Assembly (NCBI GenBank): GCA_019423725.1
Contig: JAHZAW010000008.1
Location: forward strand, 1-12,469
From: Clostridiales bacterium
GTDB taxonomy: Bacteria > Bacillota > Clostridia > Lachnospirales > Anaerotignaceae
Length of the DNA stretch: 12,469 nucleotides
Direction: 5' to 3'
In this document: piece after piece, positions 1-6,229 of the stretch
Layout of the letters: each line of letters begins with the position of its first letter
Numbering within the stretch: position 1 is the stretch's first letter
Notes under the pieces: model-generated
The model's input: only the letters and a program-made list of their open reading frames with translations
Database searches by the model: none
Told to the model about the DNA's origin: nothing
Translations under genes and position numbers: made by a program

Positions 1-142
1 AATCAATATTTTCCTCAGTGCATAACGAACTACAGGTACAAATATCTTTACTTTCATTAGGATCGCCAGCCAAAGCTGAAACTGAAGTTATGCTAAAAAT
101 CATGCAAATTGTCATGATTAAAGCAAAAACTCGGTTTTTCAT
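1..142 (-). CDS. secreted, Cys-containing surface-type protein (5' end only)
   Basis: This is the first 47 codons of a protein reading leftward off the window. The start is the ATG at 142, chosen because an AGGAGG ribosome site lies at 156-151; the other ATG at 147 reads into a stop after two codons. The protein opens with MKNR, a hydrophobic stretch at about residues 5-22, and an S-A-L-A-G cleavage-like site near residues 22-26, so it is almost certainly exported. After that comes an acidic linker and a Cys pattern, CTCSSLCTEENID, at residues 35-47. From memory, C-x-C-x3-C-T followed by N and C-P-V-C is common in large Lachnospiraceae surface proteins; the continuation is not visible. The only good promoter nearby lies in the adjacent invertible segment and now points away from the gene, so expression is probably phase-variable. 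The mature function is unknown. Confidence 0.8.
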   Translation of the reverse strand, partial: MKNRVFALIMTICMIFSITSVSALAGDPNESKDICTCSSLCTEENID

Positions 143-200
143 AACATAATCCTCCTTTATAATAGATTTAATTTCTTCTCAAAATGTCAATTTAATATCC

Positions 201-222
201 AAAAAGTACACATTTTGAAAAA
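201..222 (+). repeat. left 22-bp inverted repeat of invertible segment
   Basis: The sequence begins AAAAAGTACACATTTTG and ends in five A. It is identical, base for base, to the reverse complement of 372-393. The match stops at both ends of the 22 bp. It lies between the secreted-protein gene and the serine recombinase gene, as expected for a recombination site. It is AT-rich, but the GTACACATTTTG core makes a chance 22/22 match unlikely. Confidence 0.85.
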
Positions 223-326
223 AATTAACTTTTTAAACTAGAAGGATTAGTTTATCTAAAATTTTATATATATTTGTCTGTTCAGGCTGCTTTTTTGTTA
301 TTTTTTATATAATTTTGTTTTTATAC

Positions 327-355
327 TTGAAAAACATCTGCAAAATATGTAGAAT
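327..355 (+). promoter_or_regulatory. promoter inside the invertible segment (now facing right)
   Basis: TTGAAA (327-332), 17-bp spacer, TAGAAT (350-355). This is the best sigma-A match in the segment. In the present orientation it would transcribe through the right repeat and antisense to the recombinase 3' end. After inversion it would drive the secreted-protein gene. Confidence 0.7.
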
Positions 356-371
356 TGAATGGTAAAAATTG

Positions 372-393
372 TTTTTCAAAATGTGTACTTTTT
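372..393 (-). repeat. right 22-bp inverted repeat of invertible segment
   Basis: Exact reverse complement of 201-222. It begins 14 bp beyond the stop codon of the recombinase gene. Together the two repeats enclose 149 bp (223-371). Inversion about their midpoint would map a base x to 594 minus x. Confidence 0.85.
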
Positions 394-407
394 AAAAGAA
401 CGACACA

Positions 408-1001
408 TTAATTGACCTCTTTTATTCTTCTGTAAAAAGTTGTCTCACTCATTTCACATATTTCTAAAATTCTTGACAAGGGCAATTGTTTTTTCTCCCA
501 GCTTTGAACCAAATAATTAAAATTATCAGGAAGTTTCTTCTTTGGTCTGCCAAAACGTACACCTCTGGCTTTTGCTGCTGCTATTCCTTCTGCTTGTCTC
601 TGCCGTATATTGCTGCGTTCATTTTCAGCAACAAATGACAATACTTGCAATACGATATCGCTTAAAAATGTTCCCATAAGATCTTTACCACGCCTTGTAT
701 CAAGCATTGGCATTTCCAGCACAACAATATCAACTCCCTTTTCTTTTGTAAGTATACGCCACTGTTCAAGTATTTCACTGTAATTTCTTCCAAGACGATC
801 AATACTTTTTACATACAGCAGGTCATCCTTTTTAAGTTCATTTATCATCTTCTTATAATGAGGACGGTCAAAATCCTTTCCTGACTGCTTGTCCATAAAA
901 ATGTTTCCTGTAGGGATATCAAGATCCATAAGCGCCATAATCTGACGGTCTTCATTTTGTTCCTTTGTACTTACTCTAATGTAACCATAATTTTCTCCCA
1001 T
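408..1001 (-). CDS. small serine recombinase (resolvase/invertase family)
   Basis: A 197-residue site-specific recombinase of the resolvase/invertase family, which cuts and rejoins DNA through a 5'-phosphoserine link. The start is the ATG at 1001, with AAGGAG about 8 nt upstream; an in-frame ATG at 1019 lacks a ribosome site. The catalytic domain opens with YIRVSTKEQ (nucleophile Ser11, Arg9) and includes SIDRLGRN (66-73), with the conserved Arg pair. The long E-helix follows (about 126-150, ENERSNIRQRQAEG), then ARGVRFGRP and a C-terminal helix-turn-helix (about 173-193). Length is normal for the small serine invertases. The gene ends 14 bp from a 22-bp inverted repeat flanking a promoter, so its likely substrate is that segment. 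Whether it acts as invertase or resolvase cannot be read from the protein alone. Confidence 0.93.
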   Translation of the reverse strand: MGENYGYIRVSTKEQNEDRQIMALMDLDIPTGNIFMDKQSGKDFDRPHYKKMINELKKDDLLYVKSIDRLGRNYSEILEQWRILTKEKGVDIVVLEMPMLDTRRGKDLMGTFLSDIVLQVLSFVAENERSNIRQRQAEGIAAAKARGVRFGRPKKKLPDNFNYLVQSWEKKQLPLSRILEICEMSETTFYRRIKEVN

Positions 1002-1060
1002 GAGCATTCTCCTTATCATATGAATTAATAAGCATATAAATTATATATGTTTTTAGTCAT

Positions 1061-1091
1061 ATTATATATATCCAGCTGATTTTTAATTCAA
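1061..1091 (-). promoter_or_regulatory. probable promoter of the recombinase gene
   Basis: On the minus strand, TTGAAT (1091-1086) is followed 17 bp later by TATATA (1068-1063), or 19 bp later by TATAAT (1066-1061). It lies 60 to 90 bp before the recombinase start and just after a terminator, so the recombinase seems to have its own transcription unit. The region is very AT-rich, so chance matches are possible. Confidence 0.5.
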
Positions 1092-1125
1092 ATAGGAATT
1101 AACCCAGGCTGCTTAAAAAGCAAAA

Positions 1126-1152
1126 AGACATTTGATTTCTTATCAAATGTCT
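1126..1152 (-). terminator. intrinsic terminator ahead of the recombinase unit
   Basis: Perfect 11-bp stem (arms AGACATTTGAT at 1126-1136 and ATCAAATGTCT at 1142-1152) with a 5-nt loop. Read on the minus strand it is followed by TTTTTGCTTTTT. It would block leftward read-through from the ABC operon into the recombinase gene. Confidence 0.7.
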
Positions 1153-1197
1153 CTAAAATAATATGTTTATTTAGGCTTAAAAGTCAATCAAGTATTT

Positions 1198-1226
1198 TTG
1201 ACACTTTTAATACATGATGATATAAA
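1198..1226 (+). promoter_or_regulatory. strong orphan promoter facing the ABC operon's 3' end
   Basis: TTGACA (1198-1203), exactly 17 bp, TATAAA (1221-1226). No plus-strand gene follows; the next element is a hairpin at 1277-1304 and then the convergent permease gene. It might make a short RNA ending at the hairpin or an antisense transcript. The motif is near consensus, but the local AT content lowers certainty. Confidence 0.45.
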
Positions 1227-1276
1227 TATATTTAAGTAGTATTTAAAAAGCGACTAAATTTATTTTGAAGATATTA

Positions 1277-1304
1277 AAAGCCGATGTTTTCAGGCATCGG
1301 CTTT
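1277..1304 (-). terminator. terminator of the ABC/two-component operon
   Basis: Perfect 10-bp stem (AAAGCCGATG at 1277-1286, CATCGGCTTT at 1295-1304) with an 8-nt loop, GC-rich in the middle. It lies about 40 bp beyond the permease stop codon. On the minus strand the stem runs into TTTTAAT. On the plus strand it might also stop short transcripts from the promoter at 1198-1226. Confidence 0.8.
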
Positions 1305-1343
1305 GCTATTTACAAAACAACTGTCTATCTGTAAATTTATTAT

Positions 1344-3155
1344 TCACATTTCATTTATAGTTTCAGTTATCGATACTTTTAGTAATCTTTTTGATGGGCC
1401 ATATATGGCTGATAATGAAGCAATAAATACAAACAGAATGATCATCATCAAATTTACAGCTGGAAAATTCCAAACCGCATATTCAAAATGGTCCATTATC
1501 AATATTTTATATAATAACTTACTGGAATACAATCCCATAATACATCCGATGATGCATCCAAAAACCGCATAAGTAAATGTTTCTACAGCAATCATCTTTG
1601 TAAGCTGGACTCCATCCATTCCTACTGCCCTCATAAACCCATACTGCCTTGTCCTTGCGCAAACGCTCATGGATATACAGTTTACTATATTAAATACAGC
1701 CACCAGCGTTATCATTCCTAAAAAACAGTAAATAAAAAATATAAAAGCGATATATGTGCCTGATGTATCAGTTTTACCTTTATAGTCAAATAAGTACGAA
1801 TCGCCAGCTGCATTTTTTATCGCTTCAATATCTTCTTTTGCAGCGTCATCTGCCATCTGTACCATGATCAAAGAATAATCCGTTATGCCAGTTAGGTGTA
1901 TAAAAGTTTCTCCTGATGTTATTATCGTTATTTTGCCGTTGGTCATGCCATTATCACTAAATAGGTCATACTTTAAAAGACCGGCAATCTCAAACTCCTG
2001 ATCTTCAATTTTAATTTTATCTCCTATATTCCAAAGACAGTTTTTGTCCCAGGATGCCAGCACATAATGGCTGTCTCCATATATTTTTGAGATATCACTT
2101 CCTTTTTTTAGCATATCGTCCTTTTCAAGACATTCCAGATCAAAATCATCAAATGATACTATATCTATATTATCTGAGAACGAAAATCTTCCTTTAATTT
2201 CCGCCGGAACTTCAAAACAGCTTCTTCGGCCATAAACTTCTTCAACTCCATTCATACCTTTAATCTCGTCAACAAGTGTATGGTCTATGGAATCAGTACC
2301 ATAAAGGCTTGAAATGTCTATATCTGATGTACTGGAAGAACGTGGCATCAAATAGTCCACGAATTCTATGAGTACAGAAAAGTTCAAAAAAAGTATTATG
2401 CTGAGCGCAAATGAGCCTGTCATAAGTATTAGATTTTTCTTAGCAGAAACAGCGTGATGGATCCCTAAGGATAAAGGTATATTAAAAGAATCACTGTGTA
2501 TACCAAATTGCACTTTGACCATACTTTCCGGCTCACCTAAAGCTGCCGCGGCAGGGGACACTCTGGCAGCCTGTCTTGCTGGAGAACTTGAAGCGATCAA
2601 AACCGTTGAAATCCCCATAATGATCCCACTTATTATTCCAATAAGACTTATGCCAAACAAAGGTATATCGGAAAACTCCTCACCTACCATAAACTTAAGT
2701 ACTATGCATAACACCCAGGTAACTACTATTCCAAGCAGGACGCCTATGGGTACAGATGTCTTACACAAGTATAGAGCTTCCATTCTTACAAAGTGTATCA
2801 GCTGTTCTTTGCTCATACCTATGCAACGCATCATACCAAAAAATTTTGTTCTCTGTGATACACTGCTATGGATACTGCTTGTTATCATCAACACACCTGC
2901 TAGCAGTATTAATAAAAACAGCACCGCAGCCGTAAGAAAAAGTGACTGTCCCATAACAGAATCAAAGGCCTGAAACAGCGTAAACCCATCATGTTTTTCG
3001 TTAAGTCTATTAAGCTCCATTCTGGTTCCCATCTCAGCCATGCTGAAAACAGCTGTCACCATAAAAACAGAAAAAATAATGCACAGCCTTGTCATAAGAT
3101 TCTGCCGTTTGTGAATTTTTGCGCAGATCGGTATCAAACTTAAATAGCTCTTCAT
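1344..3155 (-). CDS. FtsX-type ABC transporter permease
   Basis: A 603-residue membrane subunit of an ABC exporter or lipid/peptide-response transporter. The start is the ATG at 3155, with GGGAGG 9 nt upstream; a GTG at 3164 is too close to that site. I see about eight membrane helices: near 23-43, 72-95, 134-156, 167-189, 242-266, 468-497, 526-550 and 566-588. The first FtsX domain covers about 70-210 and the second about 465-603. An outside domain of roughly 195 residues (270-465) sits between them. Both FtsX copies keep the cytoplasmic motif (RTKFFGMMRCIGMS and RTRQYGFMRAVGMD). The start overlaps the ATPase stop as ATGA, so the two are co-translated. Upstream in the same operon are a sensor kinase and a response regulator. 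The layout recalls Bce-type antimicrobial-peptide modules, but that substrate is an inference. Confidence 0.9.
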   Translation of the reverse strand: MKSYLSLIPICAKIHKRQNLMTRLCIIFSVFMVTAVFSMAEMGTRMELNRLNEKHDGFTLFQAFDSVMGQSLFLTAAVLFLLILLAGVLMITSSIHSSVSQRTKFFGMMRCIGMSKEQLIHFVRMEALYLCKTSVPIGVLLGIVVTWVLCIVLKFMVGEEFSDIPLFGISLIGIISGIIMGISTVLIASSSPARQAARVSPAAAALGEPESMVKVQFGIHSDSFNIPLSLGIHHAVSAKKNLILMTGSFALSIILFLNFSVLIEFVDYLMPRSSSTSDIDISSLYGTDSIDHTLVDEIKGMNGVEEVYGRRSCFEVPAEIKGRFSFSDNIDIVSFDDFDLECLEKDDMLKKGSDISKIYGDSHYVLASWDKNCLWNIGDKIKIEDQEFEIAGLLKYDLFSDNGMTNGKITIITSGETFIHLTGITDYSLIMVQMADDAAKEDIEAIKNAAGDSYLFDYKGKTDTSGTYIAFIFFIYCFLGMITLVAVFNIVNCISMSVCARTRQYGFMRAVGMDGVQLTKMIAVETFTYAVFGCIIGCIMGLYSSKLLYKILIMDHFEYAVWNFPAVNLMMIILFVFIASLSAIYGPSKRLLKVSITETINEM

Positions 3156-3835
3156 CCTCTGCACCTCCCAAAGTCAGTAAGGATTCCATCAGATACCTTA
3201 AGTATCCTGTCAGCTGTCTGTGCAATACTCTGGCTGTGGGTTATCATGATTATCGTTTGTTTATATAATGAAGACGCCTCTTTAAGCAGAGCAATTACCT
3301 CGCTTGTATTTTGACTGTCCAAATTTCCGGTAGGTTCATCTGCAAGTATAAGGGCTGGCCTAGTTATCAGCGCTCTGCCAATCGCCGCTCTCTGCTGCTG
3401 TCCTCCTGAAAGCTGACTGGGCAGGTGGTATCTTCGTTCCCTTAAATGAAGTACATCAAGCAACTCCTCAAGATAGTTTTTATCTGGTTTCTGATAATCG
3501 AGCAGTACCGGAAATATCATGTTCTGTTCCACCGTCAATTCAGGAACCAGATTGAAACTTTGAAATATAAAACCAATATTCCTTCGTCTGAATACAGTTA
3601 AATTCTTTTCTTTCATAGAAAAAATATCTTTTCCGTCTATGATAACTTTGCCAGATGAAGGTGTATCAAGCGCTCCTATCATATTCAAAAGTGTACTTTT
3701 GCCCGATCCGGATTCACCAACGACAGCAACAAACTCACCTCTTGGAACTGAAAAGTTTACTTCCTTAAGAGCCTTTACAGCTGTTTCTCCACTTCCATAG
3801 ATTTTTGAAATATTCTTTACTTCCAGCAGATCCAT
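3152..3835 (-). CDS. ABC transporter ATP-binding protein (LolD/MacB type)
   Basis: A 227-residue ATPase that powers the adjacent FtsX permease. All motifs are intact: Walker A GESGSGKST (40-48), Q-loop Gln92 in FQSFN, signature LSGGQQQR (142-149), Walker B ALILADE (161-167), D-loop NLDS (171-174) and switch His200. The length is standard for the LolD/MacB/BceA branch, whose members usually partner FtsX-type permeases and move lipids, lipoproteins or peptides. The ATG at 3835 has a GGGAGGAG ribosome site. The stop overlaps the permease start by 4 bp. A 74-bp gap separates it from the kinase gene; TTAC repeats there may be a regulator site. Confidence 0.95.
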   Translation of the reverse strand: MDLLEVKNISKIYGSGETAVKALKEVNFSVPRGEFVAVVGESGSGKSTLLNMIGALDTPSSGKVIIDGKDIFSMKEKNLTVFRRRNIGFIFQSFNLVPELTVEQNMIFPVLLDYQKPDKNYLEELLDVLHLRERRYHLPSQLSGGQQQRAAIGRALITRPALILADEPTGNLDSQNTSEVIALLKEASSLYKQTIIMITHSQSIAQTADRILKVSDGILTDFGRCRG

Positions 3836-3909
3836 ATTAACTCTCCTCCCTATCTGAATTGATTACTGAAAGAGTAACATGTCAGTCTTACTGTAATATA
3901 ACGTAAAGC

Positions 3910-4950
3910 CTACATTTTTGTAGTATTTGTAGTAATTATAAAATTTAATGTAAATGTACTTCCTCTTCCAAGTATGCTGTCTACCTCTATGGTTCCGTTA
4001 TGTGCCTCAACAATAGCCTTTGACAAAGGAAGCCCAAGACCAGCACCCTGGCTGTCCTTTGAAAACCTGCTGCGGTAAAACCTTTTGAAAATATGATATA
4101 TATCCTCCGGGTGGATACCGCTGCCATTGTCTTTAATAATGATCTGGACTATCTCTGCTGTTTTTCTCCACTCTACGGTTATCGTATCTCCTTCTTTTGT
4201 GTGGTCAAAGGCGTTTTTGATTATATTGCTTATGGCTTCCTTTATCCATCCTTTATCACAATAAAGGCCTATACAGCTGTCACCATAAAATGCAATGTTC
4301 TTTTTCTCAATCTCAGCCTGAAAATGAAAATGCTCCTCAAGGCTCTTCATCATTTCTGACATATTCTCCAGCTTTTTTTCAAATACAGCTGTTCCGGCAT
4401 CAAGTTTAGTTATTTTCAGCAGATTTTGGACCAGACTTTCCATACGGTCTAGTTCTTTTTCAGATAGCTTTGCGAATTCCTTTACCAAGGAAATATCATT
4501 TATTTCCTCCTTCATTATGCCGTTATATATGTTAAGTGCTGCCAGAGGTGTTTTTAACTGATGAGATATATCAGAAATGGTGTTTTTCATAAACTGTTTT
4601 TCACTATCTTCCTTTTGCGCCCTGGTATTTAATATTCCTGCTAAAGTATTTACCTCATGAAAAAGCCTATACAGCTCCCCTTCTTCATCACACACTATCC
4701 CCGAAGGCTTATTTCCAGAAATATACTCTTTTATCTGGTATACGGCCGTTTCCATCAATTTATCTTGTTTATAAAAATATGAGTACATAACTGCTATAAT
4801 CAAAATTGTCATCACAATAAATCCTGCTGCAATGTAAAACATCCCAGCCTTATTGCCATAGGCCAAAAGAAAAAATGCTTCTGATAATGCTGTGATCACT
4901 AAAATCAGGCAGAACAGACGCTTTATGCTCTTATTTTCAAATATTCTCAT
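3910..4950 (-). CDS. sensor histidine kinase with minimal outside loop
   Basis: A 346-residue membrane histidine kinase that should phosphorylate the response regulator encoded just upstream. Two hydrophobic helices (about 11-31 and 35-60) are joined by only a few residues, so there is no outside sensor domain. Next come a short linker (about 61-115), the HisKA helix with phospho-acceptor His130 (ISDISHQLKTPLAAL), and an ATPase domain with N-box Asn246 (SNIIKNAFDHT), G1 DNGSGI (274-279), an F-box-like IFKRFYR and G2 GAGLGL (302-307). This is the form of intramembrane-sensing kinases, which often take their signal from a neighbouring ABC transporter, and one is encoded directly downstream. The start overlaps the regulator's stop by 4 bp (ATGA). 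The ligand is unknown. Confidence 0.93.
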   Translation of the reverse strand: MRIFENKSIKRLFCLILVITALSEAFFLLAYGNKAGMFYIAAGFIVMTILIIAVMYSYFYKQDKLMETAVYQIKEYISGNKPSGIVCDEEGELYRLFHEVNTLAGILNTRAQKEDSEKQFMKNTISDISHQLKTPLAALNIYNGIMKEEINDISLVKEFAKLSEKELDRMESLVQNLLKITKLDAGTAVFEKKLENMSEMMKSLEEHFHFQAEIEKKNIAFYGDSCIGLYCDKGWIKEAISNIIKNAFDHTKEGDTITVEWRKTAEIVQIIIKDNGSGIHPEDIYHIFKRFYRSRFSKDSQGAGLGLPLSKAIVEAHNGTIEVDSILGRGSTFTLNFIITTNTTKM

Positions 4951-5645
4951 AACACACCTCTATTTTTAGTGTTCCACTTATACCCCATACGACGTACTGT
5001 TACTATTTTTTCAGGCGCACCTGGATCATTTTCTATTTTTGTGCGAAGTCTCCGTATGTAGACAGTCAAAGTACTATTATCTATATAATTTTCATCTCTG
5101 TCCCATAATCTTCCTAATATCTGTTCCGGCGACAGGACAACATCTGGATTTTCCATAAAAAAGCACAGAAGTTTATATTCGCCTGCTGTAAGATCAAGTT
5201 TTTCACCGTTTTTATATGCCTCTCTGCTTAATAACGATACTTTTATATCTCCAGAATTTAACTCAGTATTTGTCTTAGAAAAATTTTCGCTTCTTCTGAT
5301 AAGTGCATTTATCCTCGACATAAATACAGCAAGCTTAAACGGTTTAGTAATATAGTCATCACCGCCTATATCAAGGCCCATAGTTATATCAGTCTCCTCA
5401 TCAGCAGCTGTTAAAAACAAAACAGGTACCTTTGATATCTCTCTTATATTCCTGCATATATCATATCCTGAGCCGTCAGGGAGAGATACGTCCAGTATTA
5501 CCAGGTCATACGATCCTTCTTTCCATATATTTTCTGCTTCTTTCTTTGTTCTGGCGATGTCCGTTTCATATCCGTGATTTTTTAAGGCAAAGACTAAGCC
5601 ATTTATTAAACTTATGTCATCTTCAATAAACAAAATGCGTTTCAT
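4947..5645 (-). CDS. OmpR/PhoB-family response regulator
   Basis: A 232-residue two-domain response regulator. The receiver domain has the acidic pair Asp9-Asp10, phospho-acceptor Asp52 (VILDVSLPDG), Thr79 and Lys101 (ITKPF), all in place. The C-terminal winged helix (about 130-230) ends with the usual RRMGYKW. The start is the ATG at 5645, preceded by a modest GGTGA; the upstream GTG at 5657 gives four extra residues and has no better site. It is the first gene of the four-gene operon and should control that operon, most likely in response to whatever the downstream transporter and kinase detect. The DNA target is not known. Confidence 0.93.
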   Translation of the reverse strand: MKRILFIEDDISLINGLVFALKNHGYETDIARTKKEAENIWKEGSYDLVILDVSLPDGSGYDICRNIREISKVPVLFLTAADEETDITMGLDIGGDDYITKPFKLAVFMSRINALIRRSENFSKTNTELNSGDIKVSLLSREAYKNGEKLDLTAGEYKLLCFFMENPDVVLSPEQILGRLWDRDENYIDNSTLTVYIRRLRTKIENDPGAPEKIVTVRRMGYKWNTKNRGVL

Positions 5646-5688
5646 ATATATCACCATGCTTATTATTTTAAATTATTGAATTTTTTAT

Positions 5689-5718
5689 ATTATATCCTGA
5701 TAGGCTGATTAAGTCCAA
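5689..5718 (-). promoter_or_regulatory. probable promoter of the two-component/ABC operon
   Basis: On the minus strand, TTGGAC (5718-5713), 18 bp, TATAAT (5694-5689), giving a leader of about 35 nt before the regulator's ATG. A second possible promoter lies further up: TTTACA (5762-5757), 19 bp, TATAAT (5737-5732). Both lie just downstream of the terminator at 5768-5809. Confidence 0.55.
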
Positions 5719-5767
5719 TAATGCATTTTTAATTATAATGGATAGTTAAAAATATGTGTAAAGTAAA

Positions 5768-5809
5768 AAATGCCAGAAGGCTCTGTATCATCAAAGCTTT
5801 CTGGCATTT
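5768..5809 (-). terminator. strong hairpin terminator upstream of the operon
   Basis: A 15-bp stem with one G-T pair (arms AAATGCCAGAAGGCT at 5768-5782 and AGCTTTCTGGCATTT at 5795-5809) and a 12-nt loop. On the minus strand it runs into TTTTTTACTTT. It would stop leftward transcription from whatever lies at 5810-6200, where only a doubtful small ORF is visible. This may be a relic of a lost gene. Confidence 0.75.
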
Positions 5810-5898
5810 ATAAATATTATCCGCCTTCTCCCATCAGAAGTTTTCTAAACTGATTTACTTATGGGATTTTCTCAGATTATTAATATTTTTTCATTATC

Positions 5899-5924
5899 CA
5901 GATAATAGCGGCTATCTGTTTTTT
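5899..5924 (+). terminator. weak hairpin with T-run, plus strand
   Basis: CAGATA (5899-5904) pairs with TATCTG (5913-5918) across an 8-nt loop and is followed directly by six T. Only 6 bp long. No plus-strand gene ends here, so it could be an attenuator, part of a degraded region, or chance. Confidence 0.25.
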
Positions 5925-5983
5925 GTTGCCATAATATTAAAAACAAATCAACGACGATATCTTTTATGCGCATCTTAGTATAT

Positions 5984-6184
5984 CTAGGAGTCCTTATCAA
6001 TTAACTCAGCTATTAAATTACTGTTCGCAGCACCAATCTTTTCAAGAAAAGCATTGCTCTCATCTTCAACTGTCGACATCAGCCTAATAGATTTTATGCT
6101 ATCCACACACTGCCGAAACTTCCAAAGACAGATTAGTAAAAAGCAAGAAAAAAGCAAGGTTTTTGAAATAAGCTTCCAAATCAT
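5984..6184 (-). CDS. doubtful 66-residue ORF
   Basis: I do not recognise this. From the ATG at 6184 it would give one hydrophobic helix (about 5-17) and a polar C-terminal half containing STVEDESNAFLEKIGAANSN and ending ELIDKDS, which looks helix-forming. Against it: no ribosome site precedes the ATG, and the start region overlaps the promoter of the opposing ATPase gene. For it: a strong minus-strand terminator follows at 5768-5809, and the polar half reads like protein. It may be the tail of a decayed gene. Apart from this, 5810-6188 shows only the weak hairpin at 5899-5924. Confidence 0.25.
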   Translation of the reverse strand: MIWKLISKTLLFSCFLLICLWKFRQCVDSIKSIRLMSTVEDESNAFLEKIGAANSNLIAELIDKDS

Positions 6185-6188
6185 TTTA

Positions 6189-6197
6189 TGATATAAT
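6189..6197 (+). promoter_or_regulatory. extended -10 promoter of the first mgtA
   Basis: TGATATAAT, a perfect TATAAT (6192-6197) with the TG extension one base before it. No good -35 lies 17 bp upstream, which an extended -10 can tolerate. It would start transcription near 6204, about 26 nt before the ATPase ATG. Confidence 0.55.
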
Positions 6198-6229
6198 AAA
6201 AAATCAGAAAACTTATCGAGGTGAGGTCT

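Larger units (their letters stand above)
201..393. other. putative invertible promoter segment (phase switch)
   Basis: A 193-bp AT-rich segment without a coding region, bounded by perfect 22-bp inverted repeats. It sits between a secreted-protein gene on the left and a serine recombinase on the right. Inside it, one strong sigma-A-like promoter at 327-355 points right, toward the 3' end of the recombinase gene. If the segment were flipped, its -10 would fall near 239-244 and transcription would start near 232, reading left into the secreted-protein gene with a leader of about 90 nt. A weak AT-only hairpin (stem arms 234-240 and 248-254) also lies inside. Repeats, promoter and neighbouring recombinase are seen; inversion itself is inferred. 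Confidence 0.7.

Noticed and set aside
159..190. TTGACA on the minus strand (190-185) with TATTAT (164-159) as a fixed promoter for the secreted-protein gene
   Set aside because: The spacer is 20 bp, and transcription would start inside or next to the ribosome site at 156-151, so it would not give a normal leader. A weak contribution cannot be excluded.
283..1114. Direct repeat CAGGCTGCTT at 283-292 and 1105-1114 as recombination sites
   Set aside because: Only 10 bp match, with different flanks, and they do not bracket a sensible unit. The 22-bp inverted repeats explain the locus better.
2515..2973. Open plus-strand frame of 152 codons inside the permease gene
   Set aside because: It lies wholly antisense to a well-supported FtsX permease, has no convincing ribosome site or domain, and reads like a shadow frame.
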